Assembly: GCF_014647135.1 (NCBI RefSeq)
Contig: NZ_BMOP01000004.1
Coordinates: 236,430-300,429, forward strand
DNA: 64,000 bases
Origin: Shewanella xiamenensis
GTDB taxonomy: Bacteria > Pseudomonadota > Gammaproteobacteria > Enterobacterales > Shewanellaceae
Reading direction: 5' to 3'
Part shown: positions 19,580-31,129 of the stretch, piece after piece
Layout: each line of letters starts with the position of its first letter
How positions within the stretch are numbered: position 1 is the first letter of the stretch
The notes under the pieces: model-generated
Databases searched by the model: none
What the model was told of the DNA's origin: nothing
Seen by the model: only the letters and a program-made list of their open reading frames with translations
Position numbers and translations under genes: made by a program

Positions 19580-21136
19580 GTGCTAACTAACATTCGGGCT
19601 TTTGCCCAACAAAAGTCCCGACTGAGCGTGTTACGGCTCGTGCTGGCGTTTATTTTAGGCGCCAGTACGGCGCTTTCCTTTGCCCCTTATTCCTTGTGGA
19701 TTATCTATCCCGTCGCCATGGCCTTAGCCCTATGGCTGAGTGGCTCCCTAAGTTCTAAAGCCAGCTTCTTCCATTGGTTAAGCTTTGGTTTTGGCTGTTT
19801 TGCCGTTGGGATCAGTTGGGTGCATGTCAGTATGGACACCTTCGGTGGCCTACCCTTAGCCGCGTCAGTGGGGCTAATGGCGCTGTTAGCCCTCTATTTA
19901 GCCCTCTATCCGGCCTTAACGGGTCTCGGTTTAGCGTGGTTGACTCGCGCTAATACGCCCTCCTTATGGCGTAACCTACTCCTCTTCCCCGCGCTTTGGG
20001 TCTTAACCGAATGGGCCAGAGGCTGGGTGATGACAGGGTTTCCTTGGATCTGGGCCGGCTACTCCCAAACCCAAGGTCCATTAAAGGAACTCGCGAGTAT
20101 TATTGGCGCCTTGGGACTCAGTTTCTTAATTGCGATGCTCGCTGGCGCCTTGGCTCTGTGTTTTAGCAAGCGCTACAAAAGCCTGTTGATTTTACTGCCG
20201 ATCATCGCAGTCGCGGCTTGGACCGCCCCAAAGCTAACGCAAATAAAGCCAACGGGCGAGTCAGTTAAAGTTGCACTTGTTCAGGGAAACATTCCCCAAA
20301 GTATGAAATGGGAACCCGAAGCACTCTGGCCAACCCTATTGAAATACATGGATTTATCCCGCGAGCACTTTGATGCTGACATTATCGTCTGGCCAGAGGC
20401 CGCGATCCCGGCGCCAGAATCTATGGTGCAAGACTTTTTGGATAATGCTAACAAGGTTGCCAACCTTAACCACACTTCAATCATTACGGGGATTATTAGC
20501 CGTCAACATGACGAGTTTTATAACTCTTTGATTGTGCTAGGTAACCACAATCAGAAGCAGCAAGACACGCCGGATTATGAGAGCGATGGCAGCAACCAGT
20601 TTAAGAAACATCATCTACTGCCTATTGGTGAGTTTGTGCCCTTTGAAGCCTTACTGCGCCCGATTGCCCCTTTCTTTAATCTGCCAATGTCCTCCTTCGC
20701 ACGGGGCGATTATCAACAGCCGAATTTGAGCGCCGTAGGCCATAAAATTGCTCCGGCAATTTGTTATGAAATTGCCTTCCCAGAGCAGCTGCGTGACAGT
20801 GTTAACCTCGGTACGGATCTGCTATTAACCGTATCGAATGATGCGTGGTTTGGCACCTCAAATGGTCCGTTGCAGCATATGGAAATAGCCCAAATGCGCG
20901 CCATCGAATTGGGCCGCCCTTTGGTTCGCGCCACCAATAATGGTGTAACAGCGGTTGTCGATGAGCATGGCAATATAACAGCTGCACTGCCACAATTTGA
21001 AACGGGCGTACTGAGCGCGACGATTCCACTGGTCACAGGCCAAACTTGGTTTGCCAAAATCGGCCAAACACCGCTGCTATTGCTGTGTGGTGCGCTGCTA
21101 TTAGTCGGGTTTGTTCGTCGTCAAAAACAACAATAG
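19580..21136 (+). CDS. lnt: Apolipoprotein N-acyltransferase
   Basis: Inner-membrane enzyme that adds the third acyl chain to lipoproteins before Lol sorting. 518 residues from a GTG. The N-terminal half is hydrophobic with 6-7 membrane segments and the C-terminal half is a nitrilase fold. The catalytic triad is visible: Glu in IVWPEAAIPAP, Lys in FKKHHLLPIGEFVPFE, and Cys in APAICYEIAFPEQ. A final membrane segment is at about 490-510. Confidence 0.97.
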   Translation: MLTNIRAFAQQKSRLSVLRLVLAFILGASTALSFAPYSLWIIYPVAMALALWLSGSLSSKASFFHWLSFGFGCFAVGISWVHVSMDTFGGLPLAASVGLMALLALYLALYPALTGLGLAWLTRANTPSLWRNLLLFPALWVLTEWARGWVMTGFPWIWAGYSQTQGPLKELASIIGALGLSFLIAMLAGALALCFSKRYKSLLILLPIIAVAAWTAPKLTQIKPTGESVKVALVQGNIPQSMKWEPEALWPTLLKYMDLSREHFDADIIVWPEAAIPAPESMVQDFLDNANKVANLNHTSIITGIISRQHDEFYNSLIVLGNHNQKQQDTPDYESDGSNQFKKHHLLPIGEFVPFEALLRPIAPFFNLPMSSFARGDYQQPNLSAVGHKIAPAICYEIAFPEQLRDSVNLGTDLLLTVSNDAWFGTSNGPLQHMEIAQMRAIELGRPLVRATNNGVTAVVDEHGNITAALPQFETGVLSATIPLVTGQTWFAKIGQTPLLLLCGALLLVGFVRRQKQQ

Positions 21137-21145
21137 AGTTAGAAA

Positions 21146-21640
21146 TTGATTAATCAGAAACGCATTCAAGGTTTTACCTTAATCGAACTCGTCGTCGTTA
21201 TCATAGTGCTCGGGATTTTAGCGGTTATTGCGGCGCCGAAATTTATCGGCATGAGTAAAGAGGCGCGGGAAAAAAGCCTGCTGCAACTCCAAGCCAGCGT
21301 TAAAACCGCGAATACCTTAGCCTATTCCAAGACCCAAATGCCGAGCTTGCAGAGCCAAGCCGTTGCTGGCCGTGACGATATTATTGACGTTGATCTTGAT
21401 GGTGATGGCGTGGCCGAAACCCGACTCAAATGGGGATATCTAGACAATACCGATATCCAAAAATGGATTGAGAAAGACGATAAACTCGTTATTCAATACC
21501 AAGGGATTGATATTACGTATATTGGCTACGACTTGAATGACAACACCTTAGTCGATGACGATCAGTGTTATTTCCGCTACACCCAAGCTGCCGATGCCAG
21601 CACACCACCGCTTTACGATATCAATGTCCAAGGCTGTTGA
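21146..21640 (+). CDS. Type IV pilin-like (prepilin N-methylation) protein
   Basis: 164 residues from a TTG nine bases after lnt. The class-III signal reads KRIQGFTLIELVVVIIVLG: cleavage after Gly, Phe+1 methylated, Glu+5 present, then the usual hydrophobic helix and a globular head. Residues 79-87 (DVDLDGDGVAE) resemble a Ca2+-binding DxDxDG loop. Two Cys (DDQCYF and the C-terminal QGC) can form the disulfide loop common in MSHA-type pilins. It is alone, away from a pil, msh or gsp cluster, so its assembly system cannot be told from here. Confidence 0.85.
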   Translation: MINQKRIQGFTLIELVVVIIVLGILAVIAAPKFIGMSKEAREKSLLQLQASVKTANTLAYSKTQMPSLQSQAVAGRDDIIDVDLDGDGVAETRLKWGYLDNTDIQKWIEKDDKLVIQYQGIDITYIGYDLNDNTLVDDDQCYFRYTQAADASTPPLYDINVQGC

Positions 21641-21648
21641 TGACGCAT

Positions 21649-21680
21649 AAAAAACGACGCTAAGCGTCGTTTTTTATTTT
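21649..21680. terminator. Terminator after the pilin-like gene
   Basis: AAAAAACGACGC-TAA-GCGTCGTTTTTT followed by ATTTT, 9 bp after the stop. A T-run on both strands means it could also serve ybeL, which converges from the right. Confidence 0.92.
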
Positions 21681-21696
21681 TGGGAAAACTATAAGA

Positions 21697-22197
21697 CTAA
21701 GGCGTTAACGCCTCGCGGGTAAACTCTTCATGGTCACACTCGGGACAATCTGGGATCACTCCCGGGAACTCAATACTCATTTCATGGCCACAATTAGTGC
21801 ACACCATCACCCCTTGGCTAACAATATCGCCACTCTGGTAATAACCGTGATGTTTGAAGTCTTGAGCCAACTCATGCCACTCCACTTGGCTGCGGTCAGT
21901 GATTTCACTTAACCAATGCCATAGAGTATTTTCTAGGGTGATCACCGTTGGGCTATGACTTAAGCTATCGGCGTTTTGCTCACGCAAAAAGCTGGAAATA
22001 TCACGCTTTAAGAATTGCTCCACTAAGGCGAGCTCATCTTCCCCCGCTTGTTCTTTGAGGCGTAAAAACTCTTTCCCTTGAGTGACAGACTTAAATAAAT
22101 TCTTTGCAGTCAGCGAGTTATCTTCCGCAAATTGCGCTTTCACTTCGTTAATTAAGGCTTGATACAGTCCTAGTAGCGCACTACTTCTATCATTCAT
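21697..22197 (-). CDS. ybeL: Zinc-ribbon protein YbeL (DUF1451)
   Basis: 166 residues from ATG 22197, preceded by AAGGAG eight bases away. The N-terminal part is helical and charged. The C-terminal zinc ribbon has CTNC and CPEC pairs (VMVCTNCGHEM ... DCPECDHEEF). Function unknown. E. coli also has ybeL divergent from leuS, which supports the name. Confidence 0.88.
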   Translation of the reverse strand: MNDRSSALLGLYQALINEVKAQFAEDNSLTAKNLFKSVTQGKEFLRLKEQAGEDELALVEQFLKRDISSFLREQNADSLSHSPTVITLENTLWHWLSEITDRSQVEWHELAQDFKHHGYYQSGDIVSQGVMVCTNCGHEMSIEFPGVIPDCPECDHEEFTREALTP

Positions 22198-22318
22198 AAC
22201 CAATACTCCTTCATAGAACCTTTTTAATGCATCGCTTCTAGTTTATTCTATGCAGATCTTATTCGCGTCGATATGGCGTTAGATCAAATAAATAGGCGGC
22301 ACTGCCGGAAATAGCGTG

Positions 22319-24898
22319 ATGCAAGAGCAATATAATCCCTCAGAAATTGAAGCCTTAGTGCAAAAGCACTGGCACGACAACAAAACCTTTGAAGTTACTG
22401 AAGATGCGAACAAAGAAAAGTTTTATTGCCTTTCGATGTTCCCCTATCCTTCAGGTCGACTCCACATGGGACACGTTCGCAACTATACCATAGGCGATGT
22501 GGTTGCCCGCTTCCAGCGTCTTCAAGGCAAAAACGTGCTACAACCTATCGGTTGGGACTCTTTCGGTTTGCCTGCAGAAAACGCCGCAATCAACAACAAA
22601 ACCGCACCAGCACCATGGACTTATCAAAATATTGAGTACATGAAGAATCAGCTAAAACTGTTAGGTTTTGGCTATGACTGGAGCCGTGAAATCGCCACTT
22701 GTACCCCAGAATACTACCGCTGGGAACAATGGTTCTTCACTAAACTGTACGAAAAAGGCTTAGTTTACAAGAAAACAGCTTCTGTTAACTGGTGCCCTAA
22801 CGATGAAACCGTACTGGCAAACGAGCAAGTACAAGACGGTTGCTGCTGGCGTTGTGATACCCCTGTAGAACAAAAAGAGATTCCACAGTGGTTCATTAAG
22901 ATCACCGCCTATGCCGAAGAACTGTTAAACGATATCGACACCTTAGACGGCTGGCCTGAGCAAGTTAAGACCATGCAGCGCAACTGGATTGGTCGCAGCG
23001 AAGGCGTGGAAATGACCTTTGGTGTTGCTGGTAGCGACAAGTCATTCGACATCTACACTACCCGTCCAGATACCCTGATGGGCGTAACCTATGTGGCGAT
23101 TGCCGCGGGTCACCCATTAGCAGAATTAGCAGCGCAATCTAACCCTGAGCTTGCTGCCTTTATCGATGAGTGCAAAAACAGCACAACGTCTGAAGCCGAT
23201 TTAGCCACCATGGAAAAGCGTGGTGTCGCGACTGGTCTATACGCTATTCACCCTATCACTGGCAAACAAGTGCCCATTTGGGCGGCTAACTTTGTACTGA
23301 TGAACTACGGCACTGGTGCCGTGATGTCCGTTCCTGGTCACGACCAACGCGATTACGAATTTGCGAAAAAGTACAATCTGCCCATCGAAGCGGTTATCAA
23401 ACCTGTTGACGGCGAGTTAGACATCAGCGAAGCGGCTTACACCGAAAAAGGCGTGCTGTTTAACTCTGGCGAGTTAGACGGTTTAGACTTTGACGGCGCC
23501 TTCAATGCCATCGCCGACAAATTAGTGGCTGAAGGTAAAGGCAAACGCCAAGTAAACTACCGTCTGCGTGACTGGGGTGTTTCACGCCAGCGTTACTGGG
23601 GCGCACCTATCCCTATGGTGACCTTAGCCGACGGTACTGTTATCCCAACGCCTGAAGATCAACTGCCAGTTATTCTGCCAGAAGATGTGGTGATGGACGG
23701 TATCCAAAGCCCAATCAAGGCCGATAAAGAATGGGCAAAAACCCAAGTTAACGGTCAAGACGCGCTGCGCGAAACCGATACCTTCGATACCTTTATGGAA
23801 TCTTCTTGGTATTACGCCCGTTACTGCAGCCCACAGGCTGACCAAATGTTAGACCCAACCAAGGCTAACTACTGGTTGCCCGTAGATCAGTACATTGGTG
23901 GTATCGAACACGCCTGTATGCACTTGTTGTACTTCCGTTTCTTCCACAAGTTGCTGCGTGACGCGGGCCTAGTCAACACTAACGAGCCAGCAAAACAGCT
24001 GCTGACTCAGGGTATGGTTCTGGCCGATGCCTTCTACTACACCAACGACAAAGGTGCCCGTGTATGGGTGTCGCCACTGGATGTAGTGACTACCGAAAAA
24101 GACGACAAGGGCCGAGTGACTAAAGCTATCGATAAAGACGGCAACGAACTGGTTTATACCGGTATGAGCAAGATGTCTAAGTCGAAAAACAACGGTATCG
24201 ATCCTCAGGTGATGGTAGAGAAATACGGCGCCGACACAGTTCGTCTGTTTATGATGTTCGCCTCTCCACCAGAATTAACCCTGGAATGGCAAGAGTCTGG
24301 CGTTGAAGGCGCGCACCGCTTTATCAAACGTCTGTGGAAACTGGCCAGCGATTATGTGGCGCAGGACAACAGCGAAGCCTTAGACGTGAGCAAATTAACT
24401 AGCGAGCAAAAAGCGCTGCGCCGTGAAGTGCACAAGACCATCGCTAAGGTGACCGATGATATCGGCCGTCGTCAGATGTTCAATACTGCGGTTGCCGCCG
24501 TGATGGAACTGATGAACCATCTGCAAAAAGCGCCGCAAACCACAGGCCAAGACAGAGCCATTATCGGCGAAGCCTTAACTGCGGTAGTGCGTTTACTGTA
24601 CCCAATCATCCCACACGTAAGCTTTACCCTGTGGAACGAACTGGGCAACACCAACAGCATCGAAGACAGCCAATGGCCTGTTGTCGATGAATCTGCACTG
24701 GTAGAAGACAGCAAACTCATCGTGGTACAAGTGAACGGTAAAGTGCGCGCTAAGATCACAGTCGCAGCCGATGCTGACCAAGCGTCTGTTGAAGCGCTGG
24801 GTATGGCGGACGAGCAAGTCATCAAGTACTTAGATGGTGTTACGGTTCGTAAAGTTATCTATGTACCCGGTAAACTGCTCAGCATCGTTGCCAACTAA
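22319..24898 (+). CDS. leuS: Leucyl-tRNA synthetase
   Basis: Class I aminoacyl-tRNA synthetase. 859 residues from ATG 22319 ([18 protein letters not shown]), which fits E. coli LeuRS; a GTG three bases earlier is the alternative. The HIGH-type motif is in [15 protein letters not shown] near residue 42 and the KMSKS loop in [11 protein letters not shown] near 620. The CP1 editing domain (about 225-420) and a zinc-binding insert with CPND / CCWRCD are present. First gene of a run leuS-lptE-holA-nadD. Confidence 0.98.
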   Translation: MQEQYNPSEIEALVQKHWHDNKTFEVTEDANKEKFYCLSMFPYPSGRLHMGHVRNYTIGDVVARFQRLQGKNVLQPIGWDSFGLPAENAAINNKTAPAPWTYQNIEYMKNQLKLLGFGYDWSREIATCTPEYYRWEQWFFTKLYEKGLVYKKTASVNWCPNDETVLANEQVQDGCCWRCDTPVEQKEIPQWFIKITAYAEELLNDIDTLDGWPEQVKTMQRNWIGRSEGVEMTFGVAGSDKSFDIYTTRPDTLMGVTYVAIAAGHPLAELAAQSNPELAAFIDECKNSTTSEADLATMEKRGVATGLYAIHPITGKQVPIWAANFVLMNYGTGAVMSVPGHDQRDYEFAKKYNLPIEAVIKPVDGELDISEAAYTEKGVLFNSGELDGLDFDGAFNAIADKLVAEGKGKRQVNYRLRDWGVSRQRYWGAPIPMVTLADGTVIPTPEDQLPVILPEDVVMDGIQSPIKADKEWAKTQVNGQDALRETDTFDTFMESSWYYARYCSPQADQMLDPTKANYWLPVDQYIGGIEHACMHLLYFRFFHKLLRDAGLVNTNEPAKQLLTQGMVLADAFYYTNDKGARVWVSPLDVVTTEKDDKGRVTKAIDKDGNELVYTGMSKMSKSKNNGIDPQVMVEKYGADTVRLFMMFASPPELTLEWQESGVEGAHRFIKRLWKLASDYVAQDNSEALDVSKLTSEQKALRREVHKTIAKVTDDIGRRQMFNTAVAAVMELMNHLQKAPQTTGQDRAIIGEALTAVVRLLYPIIPHVSFTLWNELGNTNSIEDSQWPVVDESALVEDSKLIVVQVNGKVRAKITVAADADQASVEALGMADEQVIKYLDGVTVRKVIYVPGKLLSIVAN

Positions 24899-24957
24899 CA
24901 TCGTTGCTGTGATAAACGGATGCTGTCCACAAGACAAACAGGAAACCGCGAAAACTT

Positions 24958-25452
24958 ATGCTAATTAAACGCTTAGCTTTCGCAATCATGGCGCTGGTTC
25001 TTATGACCAGCGCAGGTTGCGGTTTTAAGCTTCAACGTAGCTACCAAATCCCCGAGCAGCTCAATCAACTCAGTTTGAGCAGCTCGGACGAATACAGCGA
25101 ACTCACCCGTTTGGTGCGTGAGCGGTTACGTTTGAACAACGTCAAGATTGTCGATGCTGCCAATGATGTGCCAGTGTTAAGGCTCATCACCGACTCCTTA
25201 GAGCGTTCGACCCTGTCGCTTTACCCTACGGGCAATGTGGCCGAGTATGAGCTTATCTATTTCGTCGAGTTTGCCGTGGCCTTGCCGGGTAAAGAGGCGC
25301 AGCCTTTCAAGATTGAAATTCGCCGCGATTACTTAGACGATCCTCGCACTGCACTGGCTAAAAGCCGTGAGATGGAACTGTTAGTCAAAGAAATGCGTAT
25401 CCAGGCGGCCGACCGGATCCTGCAATCCATGGCCAGCACAGAGGTGAATTAA
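24958..25452 (+). CDS. lptE: LPS-assembly lipoprotein LptE
   Basis: Outer-membrane lipoprotein plug of the LptD barrel that inserts LPS. 164 residues. Lipobox TSAGC with lipidated Cys21, then the family start GFKLQRSYQIPEQL. C-terminal RLRLNNVKIVDAANDVPVLRL and the R-rich end fit LptE/RlpB. Same position, leuS-lptE-holA, as in E. coli. Confidence 0.95.
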   Translation: MLIKRLAFAIMALVLMTSAGCGFKLQRSYQIPEQLNQLSLSSSDEYSELTRLVRERLRLNNVKIVDAANDVPVLRLITDSLERSTLSLYPTGNVAEYELIYFVEFAVALPGKEAQPFKIEIRRDYLDDPRTALAKSREMELLVKEMRIQAADRILQSMASTEVN

Positions 25453-25504
25453 TGCAGGGTCCAAATTAATGTGGCACTGCAACAAAATGTGGAGAGTGAT
25501 TTAA

Positions 25505-26536
25505 ATGCGTGTTTATCCTGATCAACTCTCCCGCCATCTCAATCCGCTTCACGCTTGCTACCTGATTTTTGGTGATGATCCTTGGTTGCTCGAAACCGCC
25601 AAGGATCAGATCCGCCAAGCGGCCAAACGCCAAGGGTTTGAAGAGCGCGTTCAGTTAATCCAGGAAACGGGTTTTAACTGGGGTGACTTGACCCAAGAAT
25701 GGCAATCCATGAGCCTGTTTTCCAGCAGGCGCATTATTGAGCTAACACTACCCAACGCAAAACCCGGTGCTGATGGTTCGGCGGCGCTACAAGCGTTACT
25801 GCAAACGCCGAATCCCGATGTACTGCTGATCCTCGAAGGCCCAAAACTCGCCAGCGAGCAAACCAATAGCAAGTGGTTAAAAACCTTAGATAGCTTAGGG
25901 ATTTATTTGCCCTGCACCACGCCAGAGGGCGACCAATTCAGACGTTGGCTCGACTCACGCATTGCGCACTTTAAGCTTAATTTACAACCCGATGCGCGCG
26001 CTATGCTCTACACCCTGTACGAAGGGAATTTACTCGCCGCCGATCAGGCCATGCAGTTGCTACAACTGTTAAGCCCAAGCCAACCCATCGGTGCCGACGA
26101 ATTAAGCCATTACTTTGAAGATCAATCCCGCTTTACCGTGTTTCAACTCACCGATGCGCTGCTGAATAATCGCCAAGACAGTGCTCAGCATATGCTGGCC
26201 CAGCTCAACGGTGAAGGCACGGCCATGCCGATTTTACTCTGGGCTTTGTTTAAAGAGCTGCAGTTACTGCTCAGCCTCAAGAGTGAACAGGCCCAAGGCG
26301 CGCCCTTAAATAGTCTCTTTGGTAAACATCGAATTTGGGATAAACGCAAACCCTTGTACCAAACCGCATTGCAGCGCTTAAGCCTCACCCAAATCGAACA
26401 TATGCTTGCCTTCGCGTCTAAGCTGGAGCTGAACCTAAAGCAATTAGGCCATGAAGATTGGACAGGGCTCAGCCACCTGTGCTTATTGTTCGATCCCAAG
26501 GCCCACGGCCATTTGGCCCATATCAGCTTAGATTAA
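25505..26536 (+). CDS. holA: DNA polymerase III subunit delta
   Basis: Clamp-loader subunit that opens the beta clamp. 343 residues, the same length as E. coli. The N-terminal segment YLIFGDDPWLLETAKDQIRQAAKRQG is the family signature. The region around LFSSRRIIELTLPNAKPG includes the beta-interacting element (MSLFSSRR). Sits between lptE and nadD as expected. Confidence 0.96.
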   Translation: MRVYPDQLSRHLNPLHACYLIFGDDPWLLETAKDQIRQAAKRQGFEERVQLIQETGFNWGDLTQEWQSMSLFSSRRIIELTLPNAKPGADGSAALQALLQTPNPDVLLILEGPKLASEQTNSKWLKTLDSLGIYLPCTTPEGDQFRRWLDSRIAHFKLNLQPDARAMLYTLYEGNLLAADQAMQLLQLLSPSQPIGADELSHYFEDQSRFTVFQLTDALLNNRQDSAQHMLAQLNGEGTAMPILLWALFKELQLLLSLKSEQAQGAPLNSLFGKHRIWDKRKPLYQTALQRLSLTQIEHMLAFASKLELNLKQLGHEDWTGLSHLCLLFDPKAHGHLAHISLD

Positions 26537-26548
26537 GGCACTGACTGA

Positions 26549-27187
26549 ATGCGTATCGGTATTTTAGGCGGCACCTTCGACCCCATACATTACGGCCATA
26601 TTCGCCCCGCGATGGAAGTCAAAGCCAGTCTCAAGCTGGATAAAATCCTGCTGATGCCCAACCATATTCCGCCGCATAAGAACACCACTCACTCGACCAC
26701 AGCGCAGCGGCTCGAAATGGTCGCGCAGGTATGTGCGAGTTTACCCGGCTTCGAGCTCTGTGATATCGAAGCTAAACGCGACAGCCCATCCTATACCGTT
26801 GTCACCCTTAAGCAGTTAAGTCTGCTTTATCCCGAGGACGAACTGTTTTTTATCATGGGGATGGATTCGTTTATTCATCTGCAAAGCTGGCATAAATGGC
26901 AGCAACTGTTTGAATTAGCCAATATTGTGGTATGTCAGCGCCCGGGTTGGCATTTAGCCGAAGGGCATCCAATGCTGCATGAACTAAGCGCCCGTCAGGC
27001 AACGCTTGAAACCTTCAGTCACTCAAGCGCGCCGCAACATGGACGCATCTTTACCGTCGATATAAGCCCACAGGATATTTCGTCCACCCAAATTCGCTCA
27101 CAACTGGCCATGGGGGAAATTCCACAGGATGCCCTCCTGCCCATCACTTTAAATTACATTCAAAAACAACGGCTTTATTTTTCCTAG
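26549..27187 (+). CDS. nadD: Nicotinate-nucleotide adenylyltransferase
   Basis: Makes nicotinate adenine dinucleotide from NaMN and ATP in NAD synthesis. 212 residues. The nucleotidyltransferase motif [18 protein letters not shown] has the T/HxGH His residues, and the C-terminal ISSTQIRS motif is present. 12 bp after holA. The cobC-like phosphatase found next in E. coli is absent here. Confidence 0.97.
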   Translation: MRIGILGGTFDPIHYGHIRPAMEVKASLKLDKILLMPNHIPPHKNTTHSTTAQRLEMVAQVCASLPGFELCDIEAKRDSPSYTVVTLKQLSLLYPEDELFFIMGMDSFIHLQSWHKWQQLFELANIVVCQRPGWHLAEGHPMLHELSARQATLETFSHSSAPQHGRIFTVDISPQDISSTQIRSQLAMGEIPQDALLPITLNYIQKQRLYFS

Positions 27188-27295
27188 GCCCAAAATCCCG
27201 CGCCAATAATACAAACTCGGCCGCTAAGATAATGTATTCCACAGCGCAAGACTGATATACTAGCGCGCTATTTAAAATAAATGAGGTACATCAGC

Positions 27296-27625
27296 GTGCA
27301 GAGCGCCGAATTAAAGCAGTTTGTTGTCGATAAAATCGACGATTTAAAAGCCCGTGACGTCGTGGTTATCGATGTCAGCAACCAATCTAACATTACCGAT
27401 TACATGGTGATTTGTTCAGGTACATCTAAAACTCACGTGAAAGCGATCGCCGAAAACCTCGTGCTCGAAGCGAAAGCGGCCGGCATTCCACCAATTGGTA
27501 TCGAAGGCCGCGACAGCAGCGAATGGGTATTGGTGGATATGGGCAACGTGATCCTGCATGTTATGCAAGACCAAACCCGCGATTTCTACCAGCTTGAAAA
27601 GCTCTGGTCAGAAAAGCAAGCCTAA
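27296..27625 (+). CDS. rsfS: Ribosome silencing factor RsfS
   Basis: Binds L14 and blocks 30S-50S joining during starvation. 109 residues from the GTG at 27296, chosen because GAGGT lies eight bases upstream; the ATG at 27281 is upstream of that site and would add five residues. Core [23 protein letters not shown] ... [17 protein letters not shown] is typical. Its stop shares one base with the rlmH start. Confidence 0.95.
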   Translation: MQSAELKQFVVDKIDDLKARDVVVIDVSNQSNITDYMVICSGTSKTHVKAIAENLVLEAKAAGIPPIGIEGRDSSEWVLVDMGNVILHVMQDQTRDFYQLEKLWSEKQA

Positions 27626-28095
27626 TGAAGTTGCAACTCATCGCAGTAGGGACACGGATGCCCGATTGGGTCACCCGCGGCTTTGAAGAGTACCAACGCC
27701 GCTTCCCCCGAGATATGGCGCTGGAACTGATTGAAATCCCTGCCGGCAAGCGCGGAAAAAACGCTGATATCGTTCGTATCCTGCAAAAGGAAGGCGAGCA
27801 AATGTTAGCGGCTATCCCTAAGGGCAATCACATTGTCACCTTAGATCTTCCCGGCAAAAACTGGACTACGCCAGAATTGGCGACCGCCATGAACAAATGG
27901 CAACTCGATGGTCGTGATGTGAGCTTACTGGTTGGCGGCCCCGAAGGCTTAGCGCCCGCCTGTAAGGAAGCCGCCCATCAGAGTTGGTGCCTGTCGGCAT
28001 TAACCCTGCCCCATCCTTTGGTGCGGATTGTGGTTGCCGAAAGCTTATACCGCGCGTGGAGCGTGAACACCAATCACCCTTATCACAGAGAATAG
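27625..28095 (+). CDS. rlmH: 23S rRNA pseudouridine-1915 N3-methyltransferase RlmH
   Basis: SPOUT-class methyltransferase acting on m3-psi1915 of the 70S ribosome. 156 residues (E. coli 155). The knot region reads [14 protein letters not shown] ... [19 protein letters not shown], and the C-terminus [23 protein letters not shown] is the conserved end. Overlaps rsfS by one base. Confidence 0.98.
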   Translation: MKLQLIAVGTRMPDWVTRGFEEYQRRFPRDMALELIEIPAGKRGKNADIVRILQKEGEQMLAAIPKGNHIVTLDLPGKNWTTPELATAMNKWQLDGRDVSLLVGGPEGLAPACKEAAHQSWCLSALTLPHPLVRIVVAESLYRAWSVNTNHPYHRE

Positions 28096-28155
28096 CGGGA
28101 TCTTGATGTTAACGAGTGTCAACCACCCGGATGGGATCAGCTGGAGATAGCCTAA

Positions 28156-30012
28156 GTGTCGCCAAAAAAGCGGATAACCATGCACGACCACGCCGCCGAG
28201 GCGTCACTGTTTAAGCGCCGTGCGCTGTTCACTTTTTTTTGTGTTGTCGCCCTCTTGAGCGTGTTGGTGACCAATCTTTATCACCTTCAAGTTGAATCCT
28301 ATAAAGATTACGAAACGCGCTCTAATGACAACCGTATTCGCGTCGTGCCCATCGCCCCAAGCCGTGGCCTGATTTACGACAGAAACGGCGTACTCCTCGC
28401 CGAAAACCAACCCTTTTACTCCCTCGATCTGGTTCCAGAGAAAATTGCCAATATGTCCGAGACTTTGGACGAGCTAGGCAAGTTAATCGAGATCACCCCA
28501 GATGAGCGCGAAACCTTTACCGACGCCTTAAAGTTTCACCGCCGCTTTAAGCCGCTCACCCTTAAAAATCAGCTGACTGAAGAGCAAGTGGCGATTTTTA
28601 GCGTGAACCAGCATCGCTTTCCTGGGATTTCCGTCGAGGCGGGTTTAAAGCGTAACTACCCCTATGCGAGCCAGCTCACCCATGTGCTGGGCTATGTGGG
28701 CAAAATCAACACCCGCGATCGCGCCCAATTGGAGCGTAACGATCAATGGAAGAACTATGCCGCCACCAAGGATATTGGTAAGCAAGGCATTGAAAAGTTT
28801 TATGAATCTCTGCTACACGGCACGCCGGGTCATCTCGAAGAAGAAGTGAACAACCGCGGCCGAACTATCCGTACCCTTAAAATCGTACCACCGGAGCCGG
28901 GGCAAGATATTTACTTAACCCTCGATTTGCAATTGCAGCAAAAGGCCGTGGAATTACTCCAAGGTCACCGTGGCTCGATTGTCGCTATTGATCCGAGAGA
29001 CGGTGGTATCTTGGCCCTAGTCTCGAGCCCAAGTTACGATCCCAACCAGTTCGTCCAAGGGATTAACAGCAAAGATTACAGCGATTTATTGAACGATAAA
29101 TCCCGCCCGCTGATTAACCGCGCCACCCAAGGCCAATATGCACCAGCCTCGACGGTCAAACCCATTATCGCCCTGCTGGGATTGGATGAAAAAGCCGTCA
29201 CCGAGCACACCCGTATTTGGGACCCTGGCTTTTGGCAAATCCCCGGCGTTGAGCGTAAATACCGCGACTGGAAACGTTGGGGCCACGGCTGGGTGAACGT
29301 CTACAGCGCCATCGTCGAATCCTGCGATACCTACTTCTATGAATTGGCTTATAAAATCGGTGTCGACCCTATCGCCCGCTTTATGGAACAATTCGGCTTT
29401 GGACAGAATACCGGGGTCGATATTTTCGAAGAGTCGGCAGGCAATATGCCCTCAAAAGAATGGAAGCGCTTAAAATACAATCAGGCTTGGTATATTGGCG
29501 ACACGATTTCTGTCGGTATCGGTCAAGGCTACTGGACAGCAACGCCATTGCAATTAGCCAGCGCCACCGCCATTCTCGCCAATGATGGTCGCCGCTTCCC
29601 GCCACATTTGTTAAAGTCGATTAAAGATAATACGGCCAAAATTGACTCGCCAATTAACGAGTTACCACCGATTGAGCTTAAAAATCCGCGCAACTGGAAA
29701 ATCATCAACGAAGCCATGCGCCAGACTGCTCATAAGTCACGTTTTACCGACGCCAGTTACACGGCCGCGATGAAAACCGGTACGGCGCAGGTCATTGGCG
29801 TAGCCGAAAACACTAAGTACGATGCCAACAAGATTGCCGAGCATTTCCGCGATAACGCCCTCGTCGTCGCCTACGCGCCCTTTGAAGATCCGAAAATCGT
29901 CCTCGCAGTGGTGATGGAAAACGCCGGCTGGGGTGGCGCAAACGCAGGCCCTGTCGCCCGCGCTATGCTCGATGAATACATGCTAAGAGACACTTGGAAA
30001 CCAACGCCATGA
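28156..30012 (+). CDS. mrdA: Penicillin-binding protein 2 (elongation transpeptidase)
   Basis: Transpeptidase of the elongasome, working with RodA and MreB on side-wall peptidoglycan. 618 residues from a GTG with GGAG nine bases upstream. One membrane segment at about 23-45, then the dimerisation/pedestal domain ([17 protein letters not shown]). The transpeptidase motifs are STVK with the nucleophile at Ser332, SCD ([10 protein letters not shown]), and KTG at 540-542 (MKTGTAQV). The stop overlaps the mrdB ATG. Confidence 0.97.
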   Translation: MSPKKRITMHDHAAEASLFKRRALFTFFCVVALLSVLVTNLYHLQVESYKDYETRSNDNRIRVVPIAPSRGLIYDRNGVLLAENQPFYSLDLVPEKIANMSETLDELGKLIEITPDERETFTDALKFHRRFKPLTLKNQLTEEQVAIFSVNQHRFPGISVEAGLKRNYPYASQLTHVLGYVGKINTRDRAQLERNDQWKNYAATKDIGKQGIEKFYESLLHGTPGHLEEEVNNRGRTIRTLKIVPPEPGQDIYLTLDLQLQQKAVELLQGHRGSIVAIDPRDGGILALVSSPSYDPNQFVQGINSKDYSDLLNDKSRPLINRATQGQYAPASTVKPIIALLGLDEKAVTEHTRIWDPGFWQIPGVERKYRDWKRWGHGWVNVYSAIVESCDTYFYELAYKIGVDPIARFMEQFGFGQNTGVDIFEESAGNMPSKEWKRLKYNQAWYIGDTISVGIGQGYWTATPLQLASATAILANDGRRFPPHLLKSIKDNTAKIDSPINELPPIELKNPRNWKIINEAMRQTAHKSRFTDASYTAAMKTGTAQVIGVAENTKYDANKIAEHFRDNALVVAYAPFEDPKIVLAVVMENAGWGGANAGPVARAMLDEYMLRDTWKPTP

Positions 30013-31112
30013 GTGCCCAACCACGTCAAAATATCTGGCAACGAATGCATATCGACTTGCCCTTACTGCTCGGCCTATTTGCCGTCATGGGCTTTGGCCT
30101 GTTTGTTATCTACTCCGCCAGCGGTGAAGATCTTGGCATGATGGAGCGCCAGCTGTTTAGGATGTTTTTATCCCTAGGCATTATGTTTACCATGGCGCAG
30201 ATCAATCCCGAGGCACTCAAACGCTGGGCCCTGCCAATTTATCTTGCGGGGATTGTGCTGCTGCTTGGGGTACATTTTTTTGGGGAAATCAATAAAGGTG
30301 CGCAGCGCTGGCTGAACTTAGGCTTTATGGAGTTCCAGCCATCGGAACTGATTAAGCTCGCCTTCCCCATCACTATGGCATGGTATATCAGTAAGTTCCC
30401 TCTGCCGCCAAAGAAACGCTATCTAGCAGGGGCAGGCGTTATCCTGCTAATACCAACTCTATTAATCGCTAAACAACCTGACTTAGGCACCTCGATTTTG
30501 GTGGCAGCATCGGGCATTTTTGTACTGTTTTTATCGGGCATGAGCTGGGCAATTGTGGGCGGATTTATTGCCGCCGTATTAGCCTTCTTACCGATCCTTT
30601 GGTACTTCCTGATGCACGATTACCAAAGAACCCGCGTATTGACCCTGCTCGATCCTGAACAGGATCCGCTAGGCGCCGGTTACCACATCATTCAATCGAA
30701 AATCGCCATTGGCTCCGGCGGTCTCTGGGGTAAAGGTTGGCTCGATGGCACCCAATCCCAATTAGAATTTATCCCCGAACGTCACACCGACTTTATCTTT
30801 GCGGTGATCGGTGAAGAGTTTGGCCTGATAGGCAGTATTATCCTGCTCCTGATGTATCTCTACATCATCGGACGCGGCTTAGTCATCGCCTCTCGGGCGC
30901 AAACCAGCTTTGCCAGACTCCTTGCCGGCAGTATCACATTGACTTTCTTCGTTTATGTTTTTGTGAATATTGGTATGGTTTCAGGTATCCTGCCTGTGGT
31001 GGGTGTACCTTTACCCCTTGTCAGTTATGGTGGCACTTCCATGCTGACATTGATGACAGGGTTTGGCATTCTTATGAGCATTCATACCCATAGACGTTTT
31101 GTAGATAGATAA
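30009..31112 (+). CDS. mrdB: Rod shape-determining peptidoglycan glycosyltransferase RodA
   Basis: SEDS-family polymerase of lipid II, partner of PBP2. 367 residues from ATG 30009, overlapping the mrdA stop by four bases. About ten membrane segments. SEDS signatures are [15 protein letters not shown] (catalytic Asp region), [19 protein letters not shown], and [18 protein letters not shown]. Confidence 0.97.
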   Translation: MSAQPRQNIWQRMHIDLPLLLGLFAVMGFGLFVIYSASGEDLGMMERQLFRMFLSLGIMFTMAQINPEALKRWALPIYLAGIVLLLGVHFFGEINKGAQRWLNLGFMEFQPSELIKLAFPITMAWYISKFPLPPKKRYLAGAGVILLIPTLLIAKQPDLGTSILVAASGIFVLFLSGMSWAIVGGFIAAVLAFLPILWYFLMHDYQRTRVLTLLDPEQDPLGAGYHIIQSKIAIGSGGLWGKGWLDGTQSQLEFIPERHTDFIFAVIGEEFGLIGSIILLLMYLYIIGRGLVIASRAQTSFARLLAGSITLTFFVYVFVNIGMVSGILPVVGVPLPLVSYGGTSMLTLMTGFGILMSIHTHRRFVDR

Positions 31113-31129
31113 TTTTTAGGGACTTCTTA

